This document shows positions 37,136 to 52,749 of a stretch of DNA of 64,000 nt, one piece after another. The DNA is from Zychaea mexicana (lineage: Eukaryota > Mucoromycota > Mucoromycetes > Mucorales > Lichtheimiaceae). Position 1 is the first letter of the stretch. Each line of letters opens with the position of its first letter. The stretch covers positions 124,001-188,000 of the forward strand of contig NW_026516721.1 in NCBI RefSeq assembly GCF_025766255.1, given 5' to 3'. A program made the translations under genes and the position numbers. Under the pieces are notes generated by a model. That model saw nothing but the letters and a program-made list of their open reading frames with translations. It did no database searches and was not told the DNA's origin.

Positions 37136-38220
37136 ATGGCTTCACGAGCAATGTTAAGAAATGCCGTGCCAAGTACGGGCCGGCTTAGCTACAACGTGAA
37201 AAAGAGTAAGACCAAATGGAAAACAATCTGTCACTTGTATTGAAGTGTACTTACTTGGTTCTTTTTTTCTTACGTCTAGCTTCTTTGCGAGCCTTTTCCA
37301 CAGTTAAGCCTTCCCGACAGCAACAGCAGGAACCTGCCACAACCAACGAACAATCGGCCCCAGCTCAAACTCTCAAAGACCTTGGTATATATCATACATA
37401 CATACTATACACATACGACTTGTAGATCACGTGTGTATGGTTGAATCGGTACACGACTAAAACAGAACTTGAAACGATTGTGCTATATATAGTGCCACCT
37501 ACAGACGCCACCTTGAAGAAGCCAATTTGGCGCTCGATTGCAGAATCCGCCGAGCCTATTACACCATACAACATGTCTATCGGACGACTAATGGCTGCTG
37601 GTTTGCATCTGGGTCACTCGACGTCACTTTGGGAGCCAGCAACGCTCCCATTCATTTTCGGTACACGTGAAGGTATCAGCATCATCAACTTGGAGCACAC
37701 CTTGGTGTATTTGAGAAGAGCCTGCAACGTGGCACGCGAAGTTGCCTACCGTGGTGGCAACATCCTGTTTGTCGCAACACGACCTGGATTCCAAGACTTG
37801 GCTGTGGATGCAGCACGACGATGCGAAGGTTATCACGTTTCCGGCAAGTGGATTCCAGGCACATTGACAAACGCACAGCAAGTTCTTGGTCGCCACGCCA
37901 CACCCGATCCCAACGACCCAGGCAAAGTTCCTGAAACATTTAATCCGGATTTGATGGTCTTGCTCAACCCGCTTGAAAACAGAATCGCCATTGCTGAAGC
38001 CCAGCTCAACATGATCCCCGTTATTGCTATCACCGATACAGATTATGATCCTCGACGTGTAACATATCCCATCCCTGCCAACGACGATTCAATTCGTGGT
38101 GTTGAGTTGGTTGCCAAGGTCATCTCAACAGCTGCAAAGGATGGATTGCTGCGGCGCAAGCAGTTATTGGACAAGAAGGATAAGGAAGCTAGATTTAACC
38201 GGGGCGAACGTAGACTGTAA
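37136..38220 (+). CDS. MRP4: Mitochondrial small-subunit ribosomal protein uS2m
   Basis: Component of the mitochondrial 37S subunit. Three exons, 37136-37205, 37280-37384 and 37493-38220, in phase, giving 300 residues. The N-terminus (MASRAMLRNAVPSTGRLSYN, then LRAFSTVKPS) is basic, Ser/Thr-rich and free of acidic residues, as expected of a mitochondrial presequence. S2 signatures follow: IGRLMAAGLHLGHSTSLWEP, FGTREGISIINLEHTL, ILFVATRPGF, KWIPGTLTNAQQ, PDLMVLLNP, and IPVIAITDTDYDP then VTYPIPANDD. The ending is rich in Lys/Arg. Its length is close to that of fungal mitochondrial S2 proteins. Confidence 0.93.
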
Positions 38221-38320
38221 AAGTGTATTTATGTGTGCAAATGCGCATCCACGCACGCATAATATAGCATGTTTTGTTTCTTATTTTGTAATATAGACAT
38301 AGTAAAAAAAGTTCTCATTT

Positions 38321-40558
38321 TTAATCCATTATTTGGAATTGGGTTTTATATATCTGATAACGGTGCTGGGGCCCATCAATACGGTATGATGCGACACCGA
38401 GATCGACCCATGTCTTGTGATCATTGCTGTCTGGACAGATTTGCAGTAGTCGCTTGGTCAGGCCTTTGATGTACATTTCTGTGGGCCTTTTTGTATACGA
38501 AAACGGTAAAGTTAGCATAGTGCTATACTACAATAGAACGAAAAAGAGATCTACAAACTTACTCTGATGGAGGAAAGCCCTTGAAAAGGGTATTTTCCTA
38601 GTTATAATCAGTTAGCCAAAGCCCATATACTGACAAGGAAGAATGAAACTCACGGGATCGTCGCCATAGATCAGCAAGAAGATTTGTTTTTCATCTGCAT
38701 CCTCAGCTAAGAACGCAGCTTTGTAGCCGTATCGATTAACAGGCACACCACAGTATTGGCAACTACTTGCAGTGTATGGAGAGCTAGTGGGAAAGGATGT
38801 CAGTAAATCGTTCACTAGAAAAGGTTCCTCTTAACTACCGTACTTACGTCCGTTGACAGTCATCGCATATTTTATGCACCCATTTGTTGAGATCATGTGG
38901 CCTATAGTCCACAACATGTGCGCGAATTCTGTATTTTTGGACGGGCTAATTAATAAGATAGTAAGGTTTGATATATTAGAGAATCAAATGAAAAAGAACC
39001 GCCGTCCTCATCGTATGTTAGTCCATTCGTACAGTTGCATCTTGTAGGATGTCGTCGATATCGCTGACTTTTCTGATATTATCTGAAAGCACTGCTTGCG
39101 CAAAAAAATAAAGGTTGTTAGTATTACCAGCCATCCAAACAAGCTATTGGAATAAAGTTATTGAAAAATATTGAACATGTTACCAGTTACCACGTTTTGT
39201 GGTACGACGCTTATGTTCTTATTTGACGTTGGACTTTGTCGTTTGAAGAATTTAGCTTTTCTCCTGTGTACGCATGGATTGATAACCTTTTTAGTTTCAC
39301 TTTTTTGTTCCCAGTATTATTTGCACAAAATACATACAGTTCTATAGCTCGAACATATGGGTGGTTAGGGTCATTGAACTTTTCAATCTTGCATTTACCG
39401 AATCCTGCTGGCGCGTTCTTTTCACCTCGTAGCACAATCTCCAAATAACCGTGCTTGCTTGTCTTGGGGAAAAGGTTGCGCATGCGTACAATATCATATT
39501 GATTTAGCTCGGGACATCCTCTGGCATGCTCGTCCCATAAGGTGCCTTGTATCAATAATTTTGGATCGACCGTTCCGACCGCATTAAATCCATCCATGTG
39601 TCTTTTATTTTCAGTGAAATCCGTCAGTAGCAATTCGACACGATCTAGTTTGCGATCCCAAGCAACAACCTGGAACAAGAGATAATGTTGAGTATATACA
39701 TACACGTACTCGCTTTCTATGATTACCTTCTTGATTTATTACCATGCCGATATAATCGAGAAAGGAGTTATGATTGGCAATCTGTGCTGTTGTCAGAATC
39801 GGACGCTTGCCACCATACATAGTAGGTGGGTTCTCTGGATCTGCCGCTTCATTGGTGTTGGTGTGGTTTCCTGCTGCTATTGCTGCTTCCAGCTGTTGCT
39901 CATCGAGATCCATCAAATAATCTCCGTCATCGGCCCTAACCATGCGCTGCCATTTATGCAAGATACGCACAATTTCTTCGTCATTCTCATCCAGAATACA
40001 CCGTTTGTCCATATTTGGTGTTAGTCGTGGAGTGAGCGTTTTTTGATCAAAGAAGGTCCACGAAGATTTGAACTTGTGTGTAACACCTTGTTTTGTACTG
40101 TTGTAGCCCTTGATCTATAATAAAAATCAAACGAAAGGAAAGGGTGGAAAAAGTAAGTATTGACCTTTTTTCGAGTAGTTAAGACGCTAAAGCAACATAA
40201 TATTATGCTTACATCCACTTTTTTAAATACTACAATATCGCCTTCGCTGGTTCCTGACGGAAAAGCCTCGGGGTCAGGGTAGAACATGTTGATGCCCATT
40301 CCTTTCGTTTTCCAACCAAGCGAAGGATCTGTAATGTTTACAACGAGTGAATAATCAGGTCCCCTCGTGGCTTTTACCGGTCTCGATTGTTGGACAACAG
40401 CGTAGACATCGCCTTCTTGACCGATTTGCAGATCACCAATGGTTGCGACGCCAAGTGCCTTTTTTTTCTTGTTAAGTGAGTCCTATAATGTCAATCCTTT
40501 CGTGCTATTATCATTTCTTTAACGATGTTACCTTTAATTGTTCGATTTCTTCAGCCAT
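38321..40558 (-). CDS. POT1: Telomere end-protection protein POT1
   Basis: Binds the single-stranded G-rich telomere overhang in the nucleus and controls access of telomerase and the damage response. Ten exons in transcription order: 40558-40532, 40482-40213, 40114-39743, 39669-39338, 39263-39184, 39091-39033, 38945-38848, 38783-38654, 38597-38563 and 38486-38321. All are in phase, giving 522 residues. OB1 (Telo_bind) spans about 15-150: VYAVVQQSRPVKATRGPDYS, SLVVNITDPS, SEGDIVVFKKVDIKGY and SSWTFFD. OB2 spans about 200-335: VVAWDRKLDRVELLLTDFTE, GTLWDEHARGCPELNQYDIV and YLEIVLRGEK. The C-terminal part has YRIRAHVVDYRPHDLNKWVH and a CxxC-x10-CxxC array (CDDC, CQYC) that could bind zinc. Confidence 0.88.
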
Positions 40559-42199
40559 TCAAAAATGATAGTATATGGAAACGGAAAGGAAGTATATTTC
40601 TCCGCTTTCGTGAAATGCTACGCGAAAATACGCGTTTGTTCGCAATATCAACTCACACCCGACGGTTCCTATTTAACCGAGAGAGAACACATCATGAATT
40701 GAGCTGCTGTATTTCTATTATTGACTATGCTTTTACGTATAAGACTGCTGCGAATATGTTTACTGCAACTGCTACTACTTACTACATATAATGCAGGAAA
40801 ACTCTTCCTCGCTTGCTTTCACTGGTGAGAAACCCTTGCTTGGGTGATCCAACTTTATCAGCTAATAATCACTCAAAGGATGTTACTGCTTTAACTGCCT
40901 ATCATATCTAGGGAGATTGAATTGCTGCTTATCAAAGCTTCTGTCAGAATATAAAATGTTACCGAAGGAAGGAAAAAAGGATTAGACGATCAGCAAGTGT
41001 TCGCGTGGTTTTGGTGTTTCAATATTAGTATCATATGTACATGTGCGTACAACAGTATGAGAACGATGGTATTAACGATGTACACTTATAATCCTACATA
41101 ACTTCTTATATATCATCGTTCTAACCGAACTTTCTGTACCTTTCTACTCGTTGTAGTTTTTTTAAGCCGAGATTCGGTATGTAGTGTAGTAGACACGCCA
41201 TTGTATAACCGTGATACTTACGTCTGGTTTTAGAACACAAATTTCATTACAACGCTTATATGTTTCTAGATGAGCTGCAGGGCATTCATCCTAGACCTAT
41301 TAACATGACATACTGGGCTTCAGCTGCGAATTATGGTGTTGTGTTGAGTTCCAAGGAAAGGTAATGGCAGAAAGCAAGATATATACAGCATAAGTAATAC
41401 AGGAAAGCTTGAAAATGAGTGCTTTGTGTCCCTGCATGCTGTCTTTCTGATAGCCGACTCATGCTTGTGGCGCACCATGGAATGCTATGAATCTTGTACT
41501 TTGACAGGAGGTATACATATATCAATAATGGAATGGATGGAGGTGTTGATGTTTCTGAAAACGCGACTCGTCGTGTAGTTGCGCTAGATGTCATATATTA
41601 AGCTTGGGTACGCATCGGTCTACTCCGTCAGCAGTTACTAGGAAGTGATATGTTTCACGGGATTATAAGAGATGGCAAGTGGCACTATTAAAAATACTAT
41701 TACTACAGTAGCAATACCAAGTGGCAACGCTATTGCATTTGTTTTAACAGTGCTAAATAGCAGAAACTCAGTGCTGCAAAGCAGGAAAAAGGCTGTCTTG
41801 ATTTCGGACTGGATCCACCGCTTCTAATAATGAATGCTGTTACTGCACCAGAGGGACGTTCTCGTTGAATATGCATCAAGTTCTCTGCCTCTCTCCGAAC
41901 TGATTTCAAACATGACGTTATTCGACATGCTTTCTATTCCCGGTGATGATATGTATGTGCACCTTCGTTGGCGATAGAAGGCCAAAATGAGCTATTGGCA
42001 ATATGTCAATGTTGCTTTATTGTTTTAATGGGAAATGTCCGCTTGAAACATAGGCGAAAGACAAGAAGTATACATAATGACAAATAGTCTGTGCCACCCA
42101 CTTGCCAATTATGTAAGTGCGGATTGCCAAGCAACCAAAAAGCGTTACTTTTTTTTGTCCTTTTCAATCGTCTTTTGAATTCCACTTTTCTCCCTTCTA
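40559..42199. other. Intergenic region between divergent POT1 and IRE1
   Basis: About 1.6 kb with no supported gene. Short open frames (for example 41331-41594, -) have no recognisable features. Promoters of both neighbours should lie here. Confidence 0.5.
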
Positions 42200-45952
<3,753 letters not shown>

Positions 45953-46047
45953 TTTAAAGCACTGTACATACATTCATACATTACATCTTACTAATTTTTC
46001 TACATAATATATCCCGTCTGTACATAAACTATACAAAAATATCGACA

Positions 46048-47350
46048 TTATGCGTCTTCTTGTTCCTGATCGTGGGGTATGACAACATTGCAGTGAATCT
46101 TGACTACATCATCCAAATTTTCCATATCATCCAAACAACGTTCTACTTGTTCCACCATTTCCTTGTCTGTTATATCCATTGTACTCTGTGGGACGTATGC
46201 TGCTTCCATTCGTTGAACTTCATATTGTTGTGAAGTCAGTGTTCGAGTAACATTCGCCAGTTGAGAGAAGTCGCATATTATCTGTTTTTGGATGACGAAT
46301 ATTAACTTAGTGTCGACTACATACAACTCTTTGATTTGTTTCCCAGAATATAAAAGCATACCTGGACGAGTTCTTCTTCATCTTCAATATCCTCTGCTCC
46401 AGCTTCGATAGCCGAGTCCATCATTTGCTCTAAAGAATGTCCAGATTCTCCAGCAGCAAACACGACCTTGCCCTTTTTATCAAAGAGCCAACCGACGGAC
46501 GATACAGAGCCGCTATATTTTTCAATGTCAACTTACAGTTCAATGACTACTTGTGATAATTTTCTTACCCTGTTCGATTTAACACTTCTTTTACTTCTTT
46601 GATCGTCCGAGTTGGCTTGTCAGTCACAGCTTCGCTATATTTAATTTGTTACCATCATTTCATAAGTTTCAAATTAGCTCTGTAATCTACTTGGCAGTAC
46701 TCCCCGGACCGGCCCAACGTGTAACAACTCACATAATCATAGCAATACCGCCAGGGCCATAACATTCGTATAACACGTCCTCAACAGTATCCTTATCCTT
46801 TGAAGCCGCCTACATTCCGAATGAAACCCCATTCAGTAATCATTTTTCTACCAGCTGTCTAACTTTACCTTTTTCATGGCAGTTTCAATATTATCCTTGG
46901 GCATACTAGCTGCCTTGGCACGGTTCAATACGGATGAAAGTTTGGCATTAAGAGCAGGATCGGAGTTTCCAGAGGCTAGTAGAATATTACAATTGAAACA
47001 AAAGTTTCCAAAAACATAAATGATCTATTTGTATACCCTAAGAGTAGACTTCCTCTTTACCTCGGATAGCAGACACTATTTCTAGGGATAGTTTCGAAAA
47101 TAGCTTGCTTTTCTTTGCGTCCTTGGCACCTTTGGTATGTTTGACTTTACTCCACTTGTTGTGTCCCTATATTATGTATGTTTGATTGACAGCGGTAAAC
47201 CTTCTATTAGTCTGGCGATCAACCTTTTTATGTGTGGTCATTGCATTTGGGGAAGTAAAGACAACTTACAGCAAAACGCAATTGCTGGTATGCTATAGGT
47301 CGTTGCTGGCGTGCGATCGCAACCAATGTAGGTCGAAGTGCTCGAAACAT
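46048..47350 (-). CDS. YebC/TACO1-family mitochondrial translational activator
   Basis: Members bind mitochondrial mRNA or ribosomes and assist translation, in animals of COX1 and more broadly to relieve stalling. Seven exons in transcription order: 47350-47270, 47166-47061, 46975-46869, 46809-46733, 46634-46569, 46512-46362 and 46281-46048. All are in phase, giving 273 residues. The N-terminus ([20 protein letters not shown]) is a likely mitochondrial presequence. The hallmark [20 protein letters not shown] follows, then [65 protein letters not shown] and an acidic [14 protein letters not shown]. It ends only 95 bp from the IRE1 stop, in convergent orientation. Confidence 0.93.
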
Positions 47351-48198
47351 TTTCCCGTGTTATAAATTGTTGGCAAAGAAAAAGTCGTGGGCCAAAAGAG
47401 AAGAATAACAAATAGTCGGGGTATATGTCTTGACAACAATATTCAAGCCTTAGCAATCATAGCAACGGTTTGCTCTTCATAGTACCATAGCAAGAACGGA
47501 TCTTTGTATTTTTGTAGCATCCATTAAAGGCAGCATCTTCGCCATAACATCATGACGAAGACTTGCATTGTTTGCATATTACATGTTCGCTATTAGTCAC
47601 AAAACTTCACACTCGTAAATATAATGTGGCATATGTATAATCTCATTTCCATGAATGAGTTTATTTTACCATGTTTTCTAGCAGCACATACTTAGTTTAG
47701 GCTAGTAATCAAATGAATTTGTTATTTTAGGAAACAATATATAATATAGGAAGTTAGTTTTGCTTGCTGAATGTTCATGTTCCAATATTAGCATACAGTA
47801 GCTCGTTTATTTATAGAGTACACATTTCAGGACCTCTTTCATATGATAGCATAATGCAGCAGCAAGTGTACTGCATACCATACATGGATAATATAAAGGG
47901 AATATCGAGCACAACCCTATTTAAGTGATATGTCATGATGTACTTGGTTGATAGTCAATGACAGAGGTATATACTTGATTCACATCAATAAGCAGATAGA
48001 CAAAAGTCGTAGCACCTTGTATAAAAGCTTCCTGTTTGACGGACTAATACGCCAAGGCTTTGTAACATCTCTTGGCTACCATAAAATTCGAATTATGCGC
48101 CATGACGACATGCTGTGAAAAACGGCGGGATTTCGGTGACATCCGCAAGAACCGCGTATACTGCAGGTTTTCACTCATAATATACACGTACACGCACA
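47351..48198. promoter_or_regulatory. Shared upstream region of TACO1 and the USP gene
   Basis: 848 bp between divergent start codons, fairly AT-rich, with no coding sequence supported. No specific promoter element was recognised. Confidence 0.4.
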
Positions 48199-51100
48199 AT
48201 GGCGACAGAAGAACAAACCCAAGCTATTGCAATGCTGCAAGATCTGGTACTTCAAATGGACGCATTTCGGGTGAATTGGCTGCTTGACGTCTTTTCTTTT
48301 GGTCTAGGGCATCAGTCGCAAGCAAGCGGTTAAAGCACTTGCAGTAAGCAATCACACTCTCTTTCTTCGACATTTTCCTCGTTGTATACATGAATCTAAT
48401 ATAGATCCACTTGATTTTCTGCTTTTCCTAATCACTTTCTAAAAAGCGGTACGGCAACGATGTTAGCCGTGCAGCAGATTTTATATTTTCAGGCAATGCA
48501 ATCGACTCTGACAGTGATAGCGACAGCAACCATAACAGCACCAGCAATAACAACAATAACGAGGAGAGCGAAGCCAAGTCGCCACCTTCGCTGACGCCAC
48601 CATCACCACCTCTACCACCACCAAAAAATACAACGACAAATCCGGATACTCAATATAGCTGGGATAACAATCCTGTCCCTTGGCAAAGTCAAGAGCGACA
48701 ACATTTAATCAAAGACTTTGATCGAAAGGCTGAAAGCAGTACCACCGTATCCTATGATCCAGCATTGTGGAGTGTGGTACCAGCAGCAGTAAGTAATAAA
48801 TTCTACTTAGTGAATGCCATAGCTTAAGAAAAAAGGAAACTCAACATCTGATAAAATGGGTTCGCGGGTTGGGGCTGCTCTTGTAGAATCCAAGTATTGA
48901 AGCTAATACGACGCCGTCATTGACGTGGTGGGCTGATCCTGAAAATCCCTCTAACCGTCTGGCTGTACCTGATATGTGAGCTTTTTTTTCTTTTTGCCTT
49001 CCTGTTTGGAAAAAAATCTCTACTAGTAGATGTTTAAATTGTCATAACTAGCTGTATGTGAGTGTGTGCATTAATACGTGCAATATGCTATAGACCCATC
49101 GGTTTACGCCCTCCACAGTTCAATTTTCCGTACGTCCCGGCTATCCTTCAATCATTATTTCATATCAGCTTGTTTCAACAACGCGTCTTTGCATACCCTA
49201 CGGGCGTGGATGTATGGGGATCTGCACTAAACTACTGGAATGGTAATGGCGAGCCTATACCCTCGTTTAACGGATCCTGTGAGACCCCAAGCAGCAACAG
49301 AAGCAACAACAGTGGCAGTGATAGCAATGCTGGCAAAAACAATATGGACAGGAAGCTGGCTGGTAGCGTTAAAGCAGTAGCCGAACTGCAGAAGCTTTTT
49401 GCTTTTCTTGGCCACTCGCGACGCCAGTACGTGAATGTATCTCAATTTGTACAAAGTTTGGATACAAAAACAGCACATGGGAGTAATTGGGACGCACAAG
49501 ATTTATCCGTTGATGGTATGTATGACTCTCACTCCTATATGTAAAAAGAGAGGGTAGAAAATGACCAATCTGCTAAAGGCATAATATTTTTCCTTAGAAT
49601 TTATCGATCTCTTCATAAACACTTTGGTTGAGGCTGATGATCGACAAAAAACACAACCAAATGATAACAGTTTTCGAAGGTATTATTAACATCTACTGGA
49701 AGAGTCACATAAGAGCAAAAAAACTCTAATATGCGTGTATAGCCTTTTCTCTCTCTGTGCGCAGGTGGAATATGGCCGGGATATTGATAAGGAAGAAATT
49801 TATTATCTTACGCTTGGCTTTAACGAGCAAACACTCAGCTTTCACGAGTGCCTTGGTCCTTTGGTCTACGAAAGCGCCACATATGGAAATGACACTGCTA
49901 GCGATGTCGTTAGCTTTAGCAGTGACGAAGGATCGATTGCTGGAGGAAAGGCCTACAAACTTACCACCTTTGAGCGAGTCCCACCGATTCTTGTTATATG
50001 TCTGGAAGATAAGACATTAAAGACCAAAGCGGGTACCATAAACTCCCTTTACCAAGTGGACAGGACATTGTATATGGATCGCTACCTATTCGAGAACAGA
50101 GACAAGATTCTAAAACGTTACGAGCAAGCACAAGCGTGGCGGGACGAGATCAACGATGCCAGCGAACGAATGGCTAAGCTAAGGAATAACAACGTACCTG
50201 TTTGGTGAGCAGCGGTATAATATATGTTTCCATCTGACTAAAACTCTGTTATTAAAGTTGACCAATGGACAAGGCAAAACAGCAGCTGCCGACAAAAGCG
50301 ACATTCTTTCAAAAACAATCGATTACTTCGAGGAATATTCAGCCGATGAAGCTACCCAGTCTTTGCGGAACGTACTTAATCAAGTAAAAGATGGCATTAC
50401 TGCTCGTTTAGAAGGTAAATTGAAGACTTAAGCAAAAACACTTTGTAAATGTATAGCTATAATTTTTTTATTTCATAATATTCTAGAGCTGGAAGAGCTG
50501 GTGAAGCAGCGCACGGACGATCTTCGAAATCTGTTTAATGATTCAGAATATTGCCAAGCGCCTTATGATATCCGTGCCATTCTTCATCACGATGGCATGA
50601 GTGGCACTGGCCACTATTGGGGCTATATTTGGGCCGAACCTGGAGAGGAGAACCTACTACAAGATATTCCAAATGACAGGGGAGGCTGGTTCAAATTCTG
50701 TGACGCAAGTGTCAGACCATCCAACGAAGATGAGATATTCAACGAGACCTCCAATCCGTTCGCCCTCGTGTATGTGAAGCGCGACATACCTAGATATACT
50801 GGCGCCCAACTATTCAACATAATCCCAAGTGGTTTACAGGTACACACATATGTTTCGACAGTAAACTTTCAAAATGCAATGGTGGCGTTTTGTGTCTAAT
50901 TTACTTATTACTCTTATTCAACGCTCATTTAGGCTTATGTGGATAGGGACAATGAAGACTTTGATGAAGAAATTCAATCATTTAACAATGGCGAGCGTAA
51001 CCCCGAAGAAGAATCACCAGGCTTGACGGTGTCGCAAGATGGAGACTCAATATCCACTGATGGTGATGCTGCGTCCAATGGGACTGCGGTGGGTGAAAAT

Positions 51101-52459
51101 GCAACAGCAGCAACTACGCCGATTACAGCAGCAACGACTACAACCGGGAACCACAAGGAAGCAGTACCGCAGCCAATTGTATCAGCAACAGCCCCTCCAT
51201 CGGAAGCAGCAGATAATGCAACACTCGAGCATTCTCTTAGCGAATCGCAACTATCGCAATTATCGCAAACGAGCAGTTCTGAAGAGCAGCAAAAACCACC
51301 CGATCAAGAGGAAGCTATAACCGCCAAAAATAATACCATATTACGAGGAAAATTACATCAATACATCCAAAAAGTCCTAATCTGTGCTGAGCAGTATGGT
51401 GGAGACGATTATCGATTACTGAAAAGGTATTTTACTGACGATAATATATGGCTCTCACTGATCCAACCAAATTGAGTCACAAACACACATATTAATTTAT
51501 GCTTATGCACATATCCCCAGCTTTGAAGCATTCCTTGGAAAGCTTGGATACGGCGATGCTTTGGAATATTTCATATTTACATATACAACTGATCAAGAGT
51601 ATGAGGTAATGTTGGATTACATTCTAACGTGTTGTTTCGTAACGAGTGTTTTATTCTGACTATGGAAATCATTTTTACATACCTAGGCTCCTATCATTCG
51701 AGAAGAGGATTCAAGAGATGATCCAAAATTAGTAGCGCTATGGCTCGAGTTTGACAAGTTTGTCAGCATTGCGTCCATTATTTCGACGGCGTTGGCAGAA
51801 TTTGGAGAGAGTCGATATCTAGAGTCCCTGCGTCATTTCACTCAGACGCGACAGGAAGAAGCAAGTTGGAAGGTTCATTTGCTAACGGAAACCGACATGC
51901 TCGAACAATTTCCAGATATTGAAAATCTTGGATTCGCGCCAGTGATTACCCGCTTTGGCAAGCAGTGTATTAGGGTAACTACACATATTTTCTTTATATG
52001 CTTTTGTTTGTATGTGTTTCCTGAAGAGGCTGTTTATTCACCACTGCAGCAAAAACATACATGATCTAGGTTTTGAATGAACGGGCGCGCACTAAAGCAG
52101 CTGATCCAGCGTACAGAACTCGCGGTCTGGAAGAAGCATTACAGATCGCTCGACAGGCACAAACAATCATTGGGCCGGATAAGTTTGCAAACGATGTCCT
52201 TTTCAGTGAAATGCGAGAGGAATGGCTCAAATATAGCGAGGTACAAGGTGCGGAACTCGAAGGATCTCAGGCTGAACTGCTCAATGAATTGATCATGGCT
52301 TATCTCGAGGCCGATTCGGCGGATGCTGCCAATGAATCATCATCTATTACTACCGTAACAAAAATTCATGCGGGGCTTCTCCAAAATTCATCCGAACCAG
52401 TATGGCAAAGATATAAGCATGCACTACAGCATGCTAACGCACGATTAAATAGTCTTTAA
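48199..52459 (+). CDS. UBA-USP protein of USP25/28 type, catalytic Cys apparently lost
   Basis: USP25/28-type enzymes remove ubiquitin. Thirteen exons: 48199-48270, 48308-48343, 48447-48788, 48887-48975, 49094-49515, 49598-49679, 49743-50193, 50258-50414, 50487-50839, 50933-51426, 51521-51605, 51687-51974 and 52070-52459, giving 1086 residues. The donor after exon 7 has alternatives. A UBA spans about 25-57 (GISRKQAVKALARYGNDVSR, then AADFIFSG). The USP domain begins with PIGLRPPQFNFPYVPAILQS, then LFHISLFQQRVFAYP. The QSLF and following residues fit the USP Cys box, but no Cys stands where GNTCW is expected. Other blocks are present: AQDLSVDEFIDLFINTL (QQDVSEF box), RVPPILVICLEDK, GMSGTGHYWGYIWAEPG (His box) and GGWFKFCDASVRP. 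The C-terminal 480 residues are partly helical. It may be a pseudo-deubiquitinase. Confidence 0.85.
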
Positions 52460-52749
52460 AGTTGTGTAAGAAATTAAACCTGCAATAGACTATGTACTAC
52501 TACTTCCATGTGCTTGTATGTGCCGTTTCGTCTTGTGGTGTGTTTAACAGATCAGATTGAAACGGAAAATTTAAATATTTCGATAGTGACCTGGTTATCT
52601 TGATGAATGAAACTCATATAAATATTAAAGCTTCCAGATGAAAAAGACACGGGAACTTTATTTTCGGAAGCAATGCTGTTGTGCAGACGCAGTTTCGTTT
52701 CTATATGTAATTTATATTTCTCTTCAAAAATAGACAATATATATCTCAA
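52460..52749. other. Intergenic region between USP and CE4 genes
   Basis: 290 bp holding the 3' UTR of the USP gene and the promoter of the CE4 gene. Nothing else seen. Confidence 0.5.

Noticed and set aside
48199..52459. Yeast Ubp2-type assignment for the USP gene
   Set aside because: UBA at the N-terminus and the QSLF...QDLSVDEF...GHYWGYIW pattern fit USP25/28 better than Ubp2.
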